This document shows, piece by piece, positions 55,701 to 63,740 of a stretch of DNA of 64,000 bases. Every line of letters starts with the position of its first letter. The stretch's first letter is position 1. The translations under genes and the position numbers were made by a program. Under the pieces are notes generated by a model. It was not told where the DNA came from, made no database searches, and saw only the letters and a program-made list of their open reading frames with translations. This DNA comes from Melioribacteraceae bacterium (GTDB lineage: Bacteria; Bacteroidota; Ignavibacteria; Ignavibacteriales; Melioribacteraceae): positions 744,001 to 808,000 of the forward strand of contig DAOSDY010000001.1 of NCBI GenBank assembly GCA_035362835.1. The letters are read 5' to 3'.

Positions 55701-55976
55701 ACAAGAACATGGGGAGGATTAATCGGAATAACGGGTGCGCCGGCTCTTATTGACGGCGGAAGTTTATCTGTTCCAACTTTCAGGATGTACGATCCGGACG
55801 GTAAATGGTTTAAAGAAGGTCACGGTGTTGATCCTGATATTGAAGTAATTGATGATCCGTCTAAACTTGCAAGAGGAGTTGATCCTCAACTTGAAAGAGC
55901 TGTTCAGGAAATATTAAAAGCGCTTGAAAAGAATCCTTATAAAGAGCCGAAACAACCGGCTTATGAGAAACGATAA
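52728..55976 (+). CDS. Tricorn-like protease (secreted S41-family peptidase)
   Basis: A 1082-residue protein from ATG 52728; an upstream TTG would add 18 residues before the signal peptide MRKLFFSILFLLSFAANINA. Two TolB-like beta-propellers (about 20-330 and 330-600; FSPDGSKIAFTG, WSPDGKYVAYW) precede a charged linker (about 555-585). A catalytic module follows with a PDZ domain (KAGDYILAVNGEPL) and the S41 core: Ser748/His749 in NASHTYRGG and nucleophile Ser972 in WSGSGGDAFP. Tricorn-type enzymes cut peptides to small fragments. The signal peptide suggests a periplasmic or surface location, unlike archaeal tricorn. Confidence 0.92.
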   Translation: MRKLFFSILFLLSFAANINAQIDARMLQYPDVSKTHIAFSYAGDLWTVPKEGGTATKLSSPNGQEIFPKFSPDGSKIAFTGNYDGNGDVYVIPTTGGVPVRVTNHGMLDRIIDWYPDGKNILYTSSKHSGKQRFSQFYKVSATGGLPEVLPIPYGEHASLSPDGKQIVYTNKTESFRTWKRYRGGDAADIWLFDLEKLSVDYIIVNPAGDELPMWSGRKIYFLSDRGPEIRMNIWSYNLDSKELKQVTKFTEFDIHFPSLGPSEIVFEAGGKLYLLNLSDEKYREVKVNVVTDAITLMPRTEKVSGMIQSLSLSPDGKRAMIEARGEVFNVPAENGAVLNFTKSPGVAERYPAWSPDGKYVAYWSDKSGEYELTIRDMEKPAEEKKLTSYGEGYRYNLYWSPNSKMIAFVDKAMDIKIYDMEKDKTYNVDKGKYWYHGNLSGFKPSWSSDSRWLAYENDLENRGSAIFIYDTKEQKLIQATSGFYSDSEPVFDPDGKYLYFLTSRNFAPVYSNFDNSFAYVNSTNLALVTLTEDIISPLAPKNDTTAVKKEDVKKEENKDAKKPEEKKDASKDVKITFDNFENRIVILPTTPGNFARLAAVSGKLIFHRNPNSGSSERNRPLFFYDIAKREEKKITDDVDFFSVSADGKKLAVYKSGTFAVIDVAENQKLDKKMPTAMMEMTVDPKLEWKQIFNDVWRLVRDLFYDENMHGVDWKEMGDRYGKLVDYCVTRWDLNYILGELISELNASHTYRGGGDTDEAEFRNVGYLGIDWEIANGAYRIKKIINGASWDSEERSPLSMPGLKVKAGDYILAVNGEPLNTNVAPWGAFEGLANKPVELTINNKPSLDGSWKILVQTMSNETRLRNLEWIEQNRKYVEEKTNGRVGYIYVPSTGVGDGQYELVRMFYAQFNKEALIIDERFNNGGQIPDRFIELLNRKPLAYWAVRDGENWQWPPVAHFGPKVMLINGWSGSGGDAFPDYFRKAGLGPIIGTRTWGGLIGITGAPALIDGGSLSVPTFRMYDPDGKWFKEGHGVDPDIEVIDDPSKLARGVDPQLERAVQEILKALEKNPYKEPKQPAYEKR

Positions 55977-56079
55977 AAAGGCATGCCTTCGGAGAGAGTA
56001 TCAAAGTTGGCATGTCTGAAAAACGGAAGCTCTGCTTGAATGCTAAAGCGGCGGACTTAGCTGGACGCCGCTGCTTCCG
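55977..56079. other. Structured intergenic element between convergent genes
   Basis: Several inverted repeats are packed into 103 bp: CATGCC/GGCATG (55982-55987, 56009-56014), outer CGGAAGC/GCTTCCG (56024-56030, 56073-56079) and inner AGCGGCG/CGCCGCT (56047-56053, 56066-56072) with a 12-nt loop. The stretch looks GC-richer than the flanks. It separates the tricorn-like gene from a minus-strand gene and could serve as a strong bidirectional terminator, a structured RNA or a mobile-element remnant. Confidence 0.4.
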
Positions 56080-57156
56080 CTAATTACCAAAAATATTTTT
56101 CAACCACTTCCCCCAAAAACCTTCCGGTTCTTCCTGCTTTCTACCGCGGTTGAATTTTGAATAATTTTCTTTTGTTAAAATTGAAACCGGACCTTCATAT
56201 ATACCGCCATCCACAAAACCATCGTAAACCCTGATGGCAATGGTATTCATCTCGCCGAATTTTAAAATACCGGTAGGAATTTTATAAGCTCGCAAGAGCT
56301 GCCATTCTACCCGGTTATGCATCCAGTATGGTATATCGTTTATCGGGCCGGTCGATCCGATCAACCTTCCGTTTATAAATGACTGATCGAAATCATCTAT
56401 TTTCCCGGCAACCAGAATTAATTCTTTTCCTTTAAAGCGGTCCGGTACATAAAACTTAAGCCGGTACCACGCATATCCGTCGTAATCCTCCTCACCTTGA
56501 TACTCCCAATATCCGGGTACAGCGATATTTCTCCAGTTCTGATCATTATAATTCGTTTCTTTCCATTTAGGATTGTCGCCCGTCGAGAATTTCCAGAGAC
56601 CTGCAAGATTCACGTCCCAGTTAAGCATCTCATAAATTCCGCAATCCCCTTCCAGAATTCCTCCTGATAATTCTGCGTCGTAAACTCGTACAGAAATTAT
56701 ATTTTCCTTATCGAACCTGATCAGGTTTTCAGGAATCGTATATTTCCGCCAGGCGTTATACGCTGTGGAATAATCGGGCGGGAACGATCCCGAAAGACCA
56801 ATCAGCTCGCCGTTGAAATAGACCTGATCAACATCATCAATTCTGCCAAGCTCCAGACTTAGACTTTTCCCTTTTAATCCGGAAGGAATTACAACACTTC
56901 TGCGGTACCATGCATGTCCGTTATATCCGTGAAATCCCTGGTCCTCCCATGAGGAGGGGACTTTTATTGATTCCCAGGATTTGTCGTTGAAACTTGTTTT
57001 CATCCAGTCAGCGTTATCACCGATCGAAAATTTCCATCGTCCGTTCAGATCAATCAACTTTTTTGATGACTGAGGAAAAATTATTCCGGCTGACAGAAGA
57101 AGAATAACTATTAATGTTTGAAAAACTTTGGTATTTAAAATTCTATTCTTCATCAT
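56080..57156 (-). CDS. Exported protein with two tandem GH2-type sugar-binding jelly rolls
   Basis: A 358-residue protein with a signal peptide. It consists of two similar beta-jelly-roll units (about 33-185 and 186-335). Each starts with a WKFSxGDN motif and carries NDxxWxxIxVPxxWE and YAWYRxxxxxP, the pattern of the N-terminal sugar-binding domain of family 2 glycoside hydrolases. There is no TIM-barrel catalytic domain, so it should bind and not cut glycans. A 19-bp motif shared with the next gene lies 59-77 bp upstream, suggesting control by the neighbouring two-component system. Confidence 0.82.
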   Translation of the reverse strand: MMKNRILNTKVFQTLIVILLLSAGIIFPQSSKKLIDLNGRWKFSIGDNADWMKTSFNDKSWESIKVPSSWEDQGFHGYNGHAWYRRSVVIPSGLKGKSLSLELGRIDDVDQVYFNGELIGLSGSFPPDYSTAYNAWRKYTIPENLIRFDKENIISVRVYDAELSGGILEGDCGIYEMLNWDVNLAGLWKFSTGDNPKWKETNYNDQNWRNIAVPGYWEYQGEEDYDGYAWYRLKFYVPDRFKGKELILVAGKIDDFDQSFINGRLIGSTGPINDIPYWMHNRVEWQLLRAYKIPTGILKFGEMNTIAIRVYDGFVDGGIYEGPVSILTKENYSKFNRGRKQEEPEGFWGKWLKNIFGN

Positions 57157-57214
57157 TTTATTTTAGCCGAAATCTATAAAAGGAACCTGATTTAAAAGTC
57201 ACACTGCTGTTATT

Positions 57215-57233
57215 AATTGTAAAAAATTGTCAC
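57215..57233 (-). promoter_or_regulatory. 19-bp motif copy 1, upstream of the jelly-roll gene
   Basis: AATTGTAAAAAATTGTCAC on the plus strand; 17 of 19 bases match copy 2 at 57781-57799. Internal direct repeats TTGTA and TTGTC are 10 bp apart, as expected for OmpR-family response regulators bound on one face of DNA. It lies 59-77 bp upstream of the 57156 start. Confidence 0.5.
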
Positions 57234-57238
57234 GGCTT

Positions 57239-57685
57239 TCAGAACAGCTTTATTTCAGCAATAAAATCCCTGTTTAGTTTATTTTTTGAAAACTCCGCAT
57301 AAATCGCATTACACATATGGCGGACACGTTCATTCCTGTCTGTCTTTGCAATTTTGAATACAGCTTCGATGCCTCTTTCATCGCCTATCAGATATAATGA
57401 AAGCGCAATAAGAACCTTGCAGTTGGAATCTTTTGCTGAATTCAATTCACTTATCAGAGCCGGAACCGCTTCCTTAACACGGTATTTGCCTGCGAAGTAA
57501 ACAGAACTTTTCATCAGACCCAGATTATCAGATTTGATGCCGTGAATAAGATTCGCAACAGCCGCATTTTTATCTCTGCACTTTAACTCATTCTGTAAAT
57601 CCGCATAAGTTGAATTAGTTAAGATTGCCATGGTAAAGAGAATCAACATTCCCTTTTTAACGAAGTTGATTTTTGTGTGTTTCAT
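57239..57685 (-). CDS. Small exported HEAT-repeat protein
   Basis: A 148-residue protein with an N-terminal signal sequence (GMLILFTMAILTNSTYA). The rest has two to three HEAT-like helical repeats, for example GKYRVKEAVPALISELNS and LIGDERGIEAVFKIAKTD. The repeat acts as a binding scaffold; no enzymatic motif is seen. It lies between the response regulator gene and the jelly-roll gene. Copy 2 of the 19-bp motif lies about 96-114 bp upstream, suggesting joint control by the two-component system. Confidence 0.75.
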   Translation of the reverse strand: MKHTKINFVKKGMLILFTMAILTNSTYADLQNELKCRDKNAAVANLIHGIKSDNLGLMKSSVYFAGKYRVKEAVPALISELNSAKDSNCKVLIALSLYLIGDERGIEAVFKIAKTDRNERVRHMCNAIYAEFSKNKLNRDFIAEIKLF

Positions 57686-57780
57686 TTTGAACCCCCTTAA
57701 GCTTTAGTGAACTTATTTCTTGCTTTCTCTGGTATATTAGATGGAGGTTTTAAATATGAAGTTGTCATGCGCGGGTAATG

Positions 57781-57799
57781 AATTGTAAAAAGATGTCAC
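57781..57799 (-). promoter_or_regulatory. 19-bp motif copy 2, upstream of the HEAT gene
   Basis: AATTGTAAAAAGATGTCAC on the plus strand; differs from copy 1 only at positions 12 and 13. A further TTGTCAT lies at 57762-57768. It is in the 138-bp gap after the response regulator gene and 96-114 bp upstream of the HEAT start. Confidence 0.5.
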
Positions 57800-57823
57800 A
57801 GGCAAAAATGCTGATTAAACTTT

Positions 57824-58501
57824 TTATCCCGAGATCAATTTGTAACCTATTCCGTGTACAGTAAGAATTATTTTGGGATGATCCGGATCCGATTCGATCT
57901 TCTGCCTGAGACGTAAAATGAAATTATCGATTGTTCTAGTAGTGGTAGCTTCCTGTTTCCAAACATCCTTCAGGAGTGAATCCCGGCTTACGGTCTTGTT
58001 CCTGTGCTGATAAAGATATTCAAGTACTTCGAATTCCTTGTGGGACATAGGAATTTCAGTACCGTTCTCAAAAGCGTTGAAAGTTTTAAAACGGAGTTCG
58101 AGCCGGCCGATCTTAACAGATTCACCTGCCGGAGACTGACCGCTGCGCCTCAGAATTGCTTTGATCCTGGCAATAAGTTCGCGCAGACTGAATGGCTTTG
58201 TAATGTAATCATCTGCACCGAGTTCTAGACCGAGCACTTTATCGATTTCCTCACCTTTAGCCGTAAGCAGAATAATTGGCGTCTTCGAGCCCGATTCCCG
58301 CACTTTTCTGCAAACATCGAAACCCGACATTTTCGGAAGCATTACATCAAGAAGCACAAGGTCATACGGAGTATTTAAAATTTTATTCAGGCCAGCTTCG
58401 CCATCTGATACGGAATCGATCTGATAACCTTCGAACTCCAGGTTATCTGTCAGTCCCATCCGCATAGCCGGTTCGTCTTCAACAATTAAAATTTTCGGCA
58501 T
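57824..58501 (-). CDS. OmpR-family response regulator
   Basis: A 225-residue transcription factor. The receiver domain (1-120) has the acidic pocket EDE, phosphoacceptor Asp52 in LVLLDVMLP, the Thr of LTAKG and Lys of ITKPFS. The C-terminal winged helix (about 130-223) includes SHKEFEVLEYLYQHRNKTVSR and RTIDNFILRLRQKIE. It is the second gene of a two-component operon, 2 bp after the histidine kinase stop. Targets are not proven; the tandem-repeat motifs upstream of the next two genes are good candidates. Confidence 0.95.
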   Translation of the reverse strand: MPKILIVEDEPAMRMGLTDNLEFEGYQIDSVSDGEAGLNKILNTPYDLVLLDVMLPKMSGFDVCRKVRESGSKTPIILLTAKGEEIDKVLGLELGADDYITKPFSLRELIARIKAILRRSGQSPAGESVKIGRLELRFKTFNAFENGTEIPMSHKEFEVLEYLYQHRNKTVSRDSLLKDVWKQEATTTRTIDNFILRLRQKIESDPDHPKIILTVHGIGYKLISG

Positions 58502-58503
58502 AC

Positions 58504-60057
58504 CTACTCCTGTTTATTGAGAGGAATAAGGAGCCGGAAAAGACTCCCCTCCCCGGGTTGGCTTTCAATTTCTATTCTCCCCTTATGAGCCTCCATAATA
58601 TGCTTGACGAGCGATAATCCTAGTCCGGTCCCTTTTGTATCGTGAACTAATCCCTTTGAGGCCCGGTAAAATTTTTCGAAGATTTTAACCTGTTCTTCTT
58701 TTGCAATCCCAATTCCCTTATCTTCAACCTCAATAAGAGCAGAATCATTATTTATTTGAAGTCTTAGAGTAACCGATTTAATTTCCCCGCTGTATTTAAC
58801 GGCGTTATCGATCAGATTAATTACCGCTTCTGAAAGAGCTTCTTCATCTCCATTAATTAAAACCTGACAATCCGGCTGACTGAATAAAAAATCAAATCCT
58901 TTATTAGAAAGATGAAATTTATAAGTATCATAAATTTTTTGAAGAAGGTCGTTCAGCACAAAGTTTTTGAAATGATAATATCTTTTACCGGCTTCTATCT
59001 GTGAAAAGCTTAGTATCTTATTTACAATATTGCTTAGCCGGCCGGCTTCGCGGCTGATGATTCCGTAATACTCGTTTTTCTTTTCCTCGGATTTTACCCT
59101 TCCGAGTTCGAGCGTTTCAGAAAACATACTGATCAAGGCAAGGGGTGTCCGGAGTTCATGGGAGACATTGGAAACAAAATCCGATTTGATCTGCGCAAGT
59201 TCAACTTCTTTTTTAATATTCCTGTACGCATACCAGACGGCAATTAACATCAGAAATGCGAAGCCGAGAAATATTATAAGGTTGGTTGAAGTCCTGCTCT
59301 TCACCAGATCAGTTACGGTTTCCCCTTTAAGCTCTATTCCAATCTGGAAACCTGGGATAAGCCAGAGATTTTTTTTGAGCATACTTTCATTCGGATTGAA
59401 TCGGGCGGTCTGATAAACTATTCTTCCGCTTACAGAGTCCGATATATTCACAATAAACTGGTCTCTTGCAACGCTCTGAACCTTTGGCGAAAGTGTTTTT
59501 TGCACGAAGAGATCCTTATCAATTGAGATAAAGCAAAACTTGCCGCCGGAGAGGACAAATAGAAAATGGAGAAGGTTACCGGAATCAGGAATAACCGGTT
59601 CGATTTTTTTGAAATCGGATTCGCTGTACCTGAAGAGTCTTAGTAAAATATCTTTACTGCTTTGGGCCATTCCAACATAAAAGTCATTCTTGTTTTTCAA
59701 TACAACCCCGTTCTCTTCAAACGCAGCATAGAATTGATTACGGTAAAGTGTGTCGGAGACAAATATAGATTTCACCGATTCCGATTCCCTGAATAGACTT
59801 TCCAGGTCCTTTTCAAGGTTTTTTTCGTTCAAATTATTTTCGAGGATAGAAGAAATCCTTAACGTCCAGCTTCTAACCATATCGTCAGAATATTGATTAA
59901 CCGAAAAGAGGATCGATTGGAGCTGATTATTGTATATTTCCTCTATCAATTCTTCATCATTGCTAAGAGAGGTAATTTCACGAAATGTAAAAAATAAAAT
60001 TGGAAGGAGTAGAACAATTAATAGAATTAGAATAATTTTTTTTTTAGGTTTGTTCAT
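58504..60057 (-). CDS. Membrane sensor histidine kinase
   Basis: A 517-residue kinase from ATG 60057; an upstream start would add 28 residues that do not fit a membrane anchor. Two membrane helices (about 7-25 and 263-283) enclose a periplasmic sensor of about 235 residues. The cytoplasmic part has the dimerisation/phosphoacceptor box SHELRTPLALIS with His300, then N (NLIDNAVKYSG), G1 (VEDKGIGIAKE), F and G2 (GTGLGLSLVKHI) boxes of the HATPase domain. It phosphorylates the OmpR-type regulator encoded 2 bp downstream. The stimulus is unknown; the genes nearby suggest envelope or glycan stress. Confidence 0.93.
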   Translation of the reverse strand: MNKPKKKIILILLIVLLLPILFFTFREITSLSNDEELIEEIYNNQLQSILFSVNQYSDDMVRSWTLRISSILENNLNEKNLEKDLESLFRESESVKSIFVSDTLYRNQFYAAFEENGVVLKNKNDFYVGMAQSSKDILLRLFRYSESDFKKIEPVIPDSGNLLHFLFVLSGGKFCFISIDKDLFVQKTLSPKVQSVARDQFIVNISDSVSGRIVYQTARFNPNESMLKKNLWLIPGFQIGIELKGETVTDLVKSRTSTNLIIFLGFAFLMLIAVWYAYRNIKKEVELAQIKSDFVSNVSHELRTPLALISMFSETLELGRVKSEEKKNEYYGIISREAGRLSNIVNKILSFSQIEAGKRYYHFKNFVLNDLLQKIYDTYKFHLSNKGFDFLFSQPDCQVLINGDEEALSEAVINLIDNAVKYSGEIKSVTLRLQINNDSALIEVEDKGIGIAKEEQVKIFEKFYRASKGLVHDTKGTGLGLSLVKHIMEAHKGRIEIESQPGEGSLFRLLIPLNKQE

Positions 60058-60195
60058 ATCAGAGCAGAAATTCGAGATCAATTTTGTCTTTTGCAGAAGC
60101 AAAATATCAAAATTCCGGAATAAAAACCCTTTCAATCTCAATCCCCTCTTTTACGGGATCATAAACTTATTTCACAATAAATAATCGGGGTAAGC

Positions 60196-63100
60196 ATGAA
60201 AATAACACGTCTATTTTTCCTCCTTATTGTAGCTTCATCAATTCTACTTTACGCTCAAAAGGAAAAGGAACAGGTTAAGAAAGAGAAGGATTTTCTATCC
60301 TCATCAACATTTTCGGGACTGAAATGGCGGGGAATAGGGCCCGCTTTTACAAGCGGTAGAATAGCCGACTTTGCAGTGAATCCTAAAAATCACAGTGAAT
60401 ATTATGTAGCTGTTGCAAGCGGACACGTCTGGAAAACAACTAATGCTGGTACAACCTGGATGGCTGTTACAGATACGCTTCCTTATTCGATTGGAGTTGT
60501 TGTAATGGACCCTAATAATTCGAATGTAGTATGGGTCGGCACCGGCGAAAATAATCACCAGCGCGCCTTGGGTTGGGGAAACGGAGTTTACAAGACAATC
60601 GACGGCGGTAAATCCTGGAAAAATATGGGATTGAAAGATTCGAGGCAGGTCGGCGGAATTATTATCGACCCTCGCAATTCTAATGTTGTTTATGTTGCTG
60701 CGGAAGGATCTGTATGGGGTCCGGGCGGCGAACGCGGATTATATAAAACAACCGACGGAGGAAAGACATGGACCAAAGTACTGAACATCAGTGAAAACAC
60801 CGGGATTAATAATGTAATCTTTGATCCGCGAAATCCAGACGTTATTTATGCAACATCCGAACAGAGAAGAAGGCACATATTCACCAAGATCGGCGGAGGG
60901 CCCGAAAGCGCGGTTTATAAATCCTACGATGCCGGCGCAACCTGGGAAAAGATAATGAGCGGATTACCGCGCGTAGATATCGGCGGTATGGGAATTGCAA
61001 TTTCTCCTGTTAATCCGGATGTCCTTTACCTTATAGTACAGGCAGCGGAAAACGGAAGCGGATTTTACCGTTCCACAAACCGCGGTGCTTCCTGGGAGAA
61101 AATGAGCGACCATCATGAATCCGGTCAGTACTATAACGAAATCTATTGCGACCCGAAAGACGTTGATAAAGTCTATTCGATGGAAACTGTTTCGCATGTC
61201 ACAGTGGATGCCGGTAGAACATGGAAAGCCCTGAGCAACAATAACCGTCACGTTGACGATCATGCTATCTGGATTAATCCTGACGATACGGATAATTTCC
61301 TGATCGGCGGTGACGGCGGAATTTATGAAACGTGGGACGGCGGTGAAACATACGACTTCAAAGAAAATCTGCCTGTAACACAATTTTATAGAGTTAACGT
61401 AGACAACGATCTTCCCTTCTATAATGTATACGGCGGGACACAGGATAACAACAGTTTCGGCGGACCTTCGCAGACCATCAAGGCTGACGGAATTGTAAAC
61501 GACGACTGGACCGTTACAAACGGAGGTGACGGATTCTGGACCGCAATCGATCCGAATAATCCCGATATAGTTTATGCTGAATCCCAATACGGCGGAATGG
61601 TTCGTTACGACCGCAAAAGCGGTGAAGCAGTCAGTATCCGTCCCGAACCCGGTAAAGGTGAGAAAACTTACAAATGGTACTGGGATACTCCACTTATAAT
61701 CAGCCCCCATTCGCCAACTAGATTGTATTGTGCGGCCGAGCGTGTATTCAGAAGCGACGACCGAGGAGACAGCTGGCAGGTTATAAGCGACGATCTTTCA
61801 ACTCAGACAGACCGCAACACTTTTCCTGTAATGGGAAAATACTGGAGTTATGATGCCGTTGCTAAAGATGTGAGCACTTCGCTCTTCGGGCTGATTGTAT
61901 CGTTCGCTGAATCACCGGTTAAGGAGAATCTTCTTTATGCAGGAACTGACGATGGACTCGTACAGGTTTCTGAAGATGCAAAAACTTGGCGTAAAGTTGA
62001 AATACCCGGTGTTCCGAAATTTACTCTTGTAAGCGATATACTACCGGACCGTTTCAATGAAAATGTGGTTTATGCTTCTTTCAACAATCATAAGCGCGAC
62101 GACTTCAAACCATATATTTTCAAAAGTATGGATAAAGGAAAGACCTGGAAATCGATCGCAGCAAATCTTCCTGTCGACGGCCCGGTTAATACTATTGAAC
62201 AGGATTTCGTAAATCCCAATCTCCTTTTTGTGGGAACGGAGTGGTCGTTTTTCTTCAGTCTGGACGGCGGCGAGAAATGGATTGAATTGAAGAACGGATT
62301 ACCGAAAGTAAAAGTATGCGACATAGTTCTTCATCAGCGTGAAAATGATATTATCATTGCTACATTCGGAAGAGGGTTTTATATACTGGATAACTTTACT
62401 CCGATCCGTCTCGCATCGAAAGAGACCTTCGCAAAGGAATCTCACATATTCCCCGTTAAAGATGCGTTGACATATGTTCAGATGGGAGGACGTTACGGTC
62501 AGGGCTCAACCTATTTCAAATCGCCCAATCCAGAATTTGGCGCAACAATTACTTATTTCATAAAAGAAGTTCCTAAAACATTAAAAGCCGAAAGAAAAGA
62601 GAAAGAGCGGGAATTATTCAAAGACGGTAAACCGATTCCCCAGCCTTCATTCGATGATATAAGAGCAGAACAGGAAGAGAAAGCTCCATATTTAATCTTC
62701 ACAATAAAAGATGAAAGCGGAATGGTTGTTAAAAAAATAACCCGTTCTGCTTCGTCAGGATTGAACCGGATATTATGGGATCTCCGATATGAAAGCACTG
62801 CACCGGTTATGGCAAGCAACAACAAGTTTGAACCGGTTGGAAGACAGAACAGCGGGATATTTGCAATGCCCGGCAAATACAGAGTTGAAATGTCGATGGT
62901 TTACAGAGGAGAGGAAAAGAAACTCGCCGGTCAGGCAGATTTTAATGTTGTAGTTCTGAACAATACAACTCTGCCCGCGGCAAACAGAGCCGAACTGTCT
63001 GCATTCCAGAAGAAGGGTGCTGAACTCGTAAGAACTGTAATGGGTGCACAAAGATTTACAAATGAACTTGCAAATAAGGTTGAAACGATACGCCAGACGA

Positions 63101-63459
63101 TTAACAACACACCGGGCGCAACATTCGATCTTATGAAGAAAGCGAACGCGATCGCAAAAGATCTTGATGACATTCAATTCAAATTCAGCGGACCTCCGGT
63201 TGCGGCAAGCGCCGAAGAGACACCTCCGCGTGAAGTAACGCTCAACCAGAGACTTAGAACTATGATCGGGTCACAGATGCGTTCAACATCGAATGTAACT
63301 GAGAAGCAGAAAGTTGCATACGAAGTTCTTTACGAAGAGATTCAGCCGGTTCTTCAGCAGCTAAAGAAAATCAGCGAGGTTGATATTAAATCGATTGAAT
63401 CTGAGCTTGAAAAAGCAGGAGCGCCGTGGACTCCCGGAAGAACTCCTGAATTGAATTAA
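60196..63459 (+). CDS. Secreted sortilin/VPS10-like BNR (Asp-box) repeat protein
   Basis: A 1087-residue protein with signal peptide ending SSILLYAQ. About ten Asp-box repeats of the type S/T-x-D-x-G-x-T/S-W (for example TTDGGKTWTK, SYDAGATWEK, SMDKGKTWKS) build one or two ten-bladed beta-propellers over residues 40-740. The rest (about 750-1087) is mixed, with a helical stretch (VETIRQTINNTPGATFD). Related proteins include VPS10/sortilin and glycosyl-hydrolase-like BNR proteins; catalytic residues of sialidases are not obvious. It is probably a cell-surface or outer-membrane-associated protein. A terminator follows. Confidence 0.85.
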   Translation: MKITRLFFLLIVASSILLYAQKEKEQVKKEKDFLSSSTFSGLKWRGIGPAFTSGRIADFAVNPKNHSEYYVAVASGHVWKTTNAGTTWMAVTDTLPYSIGVVVMDPNNSNVVWVGTGENNHQRALGWGNGVYKTIDGGKSWKNMGLKDSRQVGGIIIDPRNSNVVYVAAEGSVWGPGGERGLYKTTDGGKTWTKVLNISENTGINNVIFDPRNPDVIYATSEQRRRHIFTKIGGGPESAVYKSYDAGATWEKIMSGLPRVDIGGMGIAISPVNPDVLYLIVQAAENGSGFYRSTNRGASWEKMSDHHESGQYYNEIYCDPKDVDKVYSMETVSHVTVDAGRTWKALSNNNRHVDDHAIWINPDDTDNFLIGGDGGIYETWDGGETYDFKENLPVTQFYRVNVDNDLPFYNVYGGTQDNNSFGGPSQTIKADGIVNDDWTVTNGGDGFWTAIDPNNPDIVYAESQYGGMVRYDRKSGEAVSIRPEPGKGEKTYKWYWDTPLIISPHSPTRLYCAAERVFRSDDRGDSWQVISDDLSTQTDRNTFPVMGKYWSYDAVAKDVSTSLFGLIVSFAESPVKENLLYAGTDDGLVQVSEDAKTWRKVEIPGVPKFTLVSDILPDRFNENVVYASFNNHKRDDFKPYIFKSMDKGKTWKSIAANLPVDGPVNTIEQDFVNPNLLFVGTEWSFFFSLDGGEKWIELKNGLPKVKVCDIVLHQRENDIIIATFGRGFYILDNFTPIRLASKETFAKESHIFPVKDALTYVQMGGRYGQGSTYFKSPNPEFGATITYFIKEVPKTLKAERKEKERELFKDGKPIPQPSFDDIRAEQEEKAPYLIFTIKDESGMVVKKITRSASSGLNRILWDLRYESTAPVMASNNKFEPVGRQNSGIFAMPGKYRVEMSMVYRGEEKKLAGQADFNVVVLNNTTLPAANRAELSAFQKKGAELVRTVMGAQRFTNELANKVETIRQTINNTPGATFDLMKKANAIAKDLDDIQFKFSGPPVAASAEETPPREVTLNQRLRTMIGSQMRSTSNVTEKQKVAYEVLYEEIQPVLQQLKKISEVDIKSIESELEKAGAPWTPGRTPELN

Positions 63460-63486
63460 ATAAGCTCTACTCCTTTCCGGTTTATA

Positions 63487-63524
63487 AAAAAACCCTCTTC
63501 AATTATTTGGAGAGGGTTTTTTTG
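63487..63524 (+). terminator. Rho-independent terminator after the BNR-repeat gene
   Basis: The arms AAAACCCTCT (63489-63498) and AGAGGGTTTT (63511-63520) are perfect complements; the stem extends by a G-T and a C-G pair around the remaining loop. TTTTTTT follows on the plus strand, a textbook intrinsic terminator. Confidence 0.93.
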
Positions 63525-63740
63525 TTCTGCCTTGGATAATGTAAATTGTATCATATTACTATATTATTTTAAATTAGTGACAGCAATAGTTTTACCGGAT
63601 AATTCAACAGGGCGGGCAATATTTACTACAACAGCATTTTTGTTTATTATACTAATGGGCAGGTTTTAAACTTCTGAAAACAAATAATGTCTAACTGACA
63701 TTAAAACACATGAAAAAAATTACATAATGAAATCAGAAAC

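Noticed and set aside
60964..61710. Antisense open frame of 248 codons inside the BNR-repeat gene
   Set aside because: Fully covered by the Asp-box repeat gene, and the translation has no recognisable family pattern.
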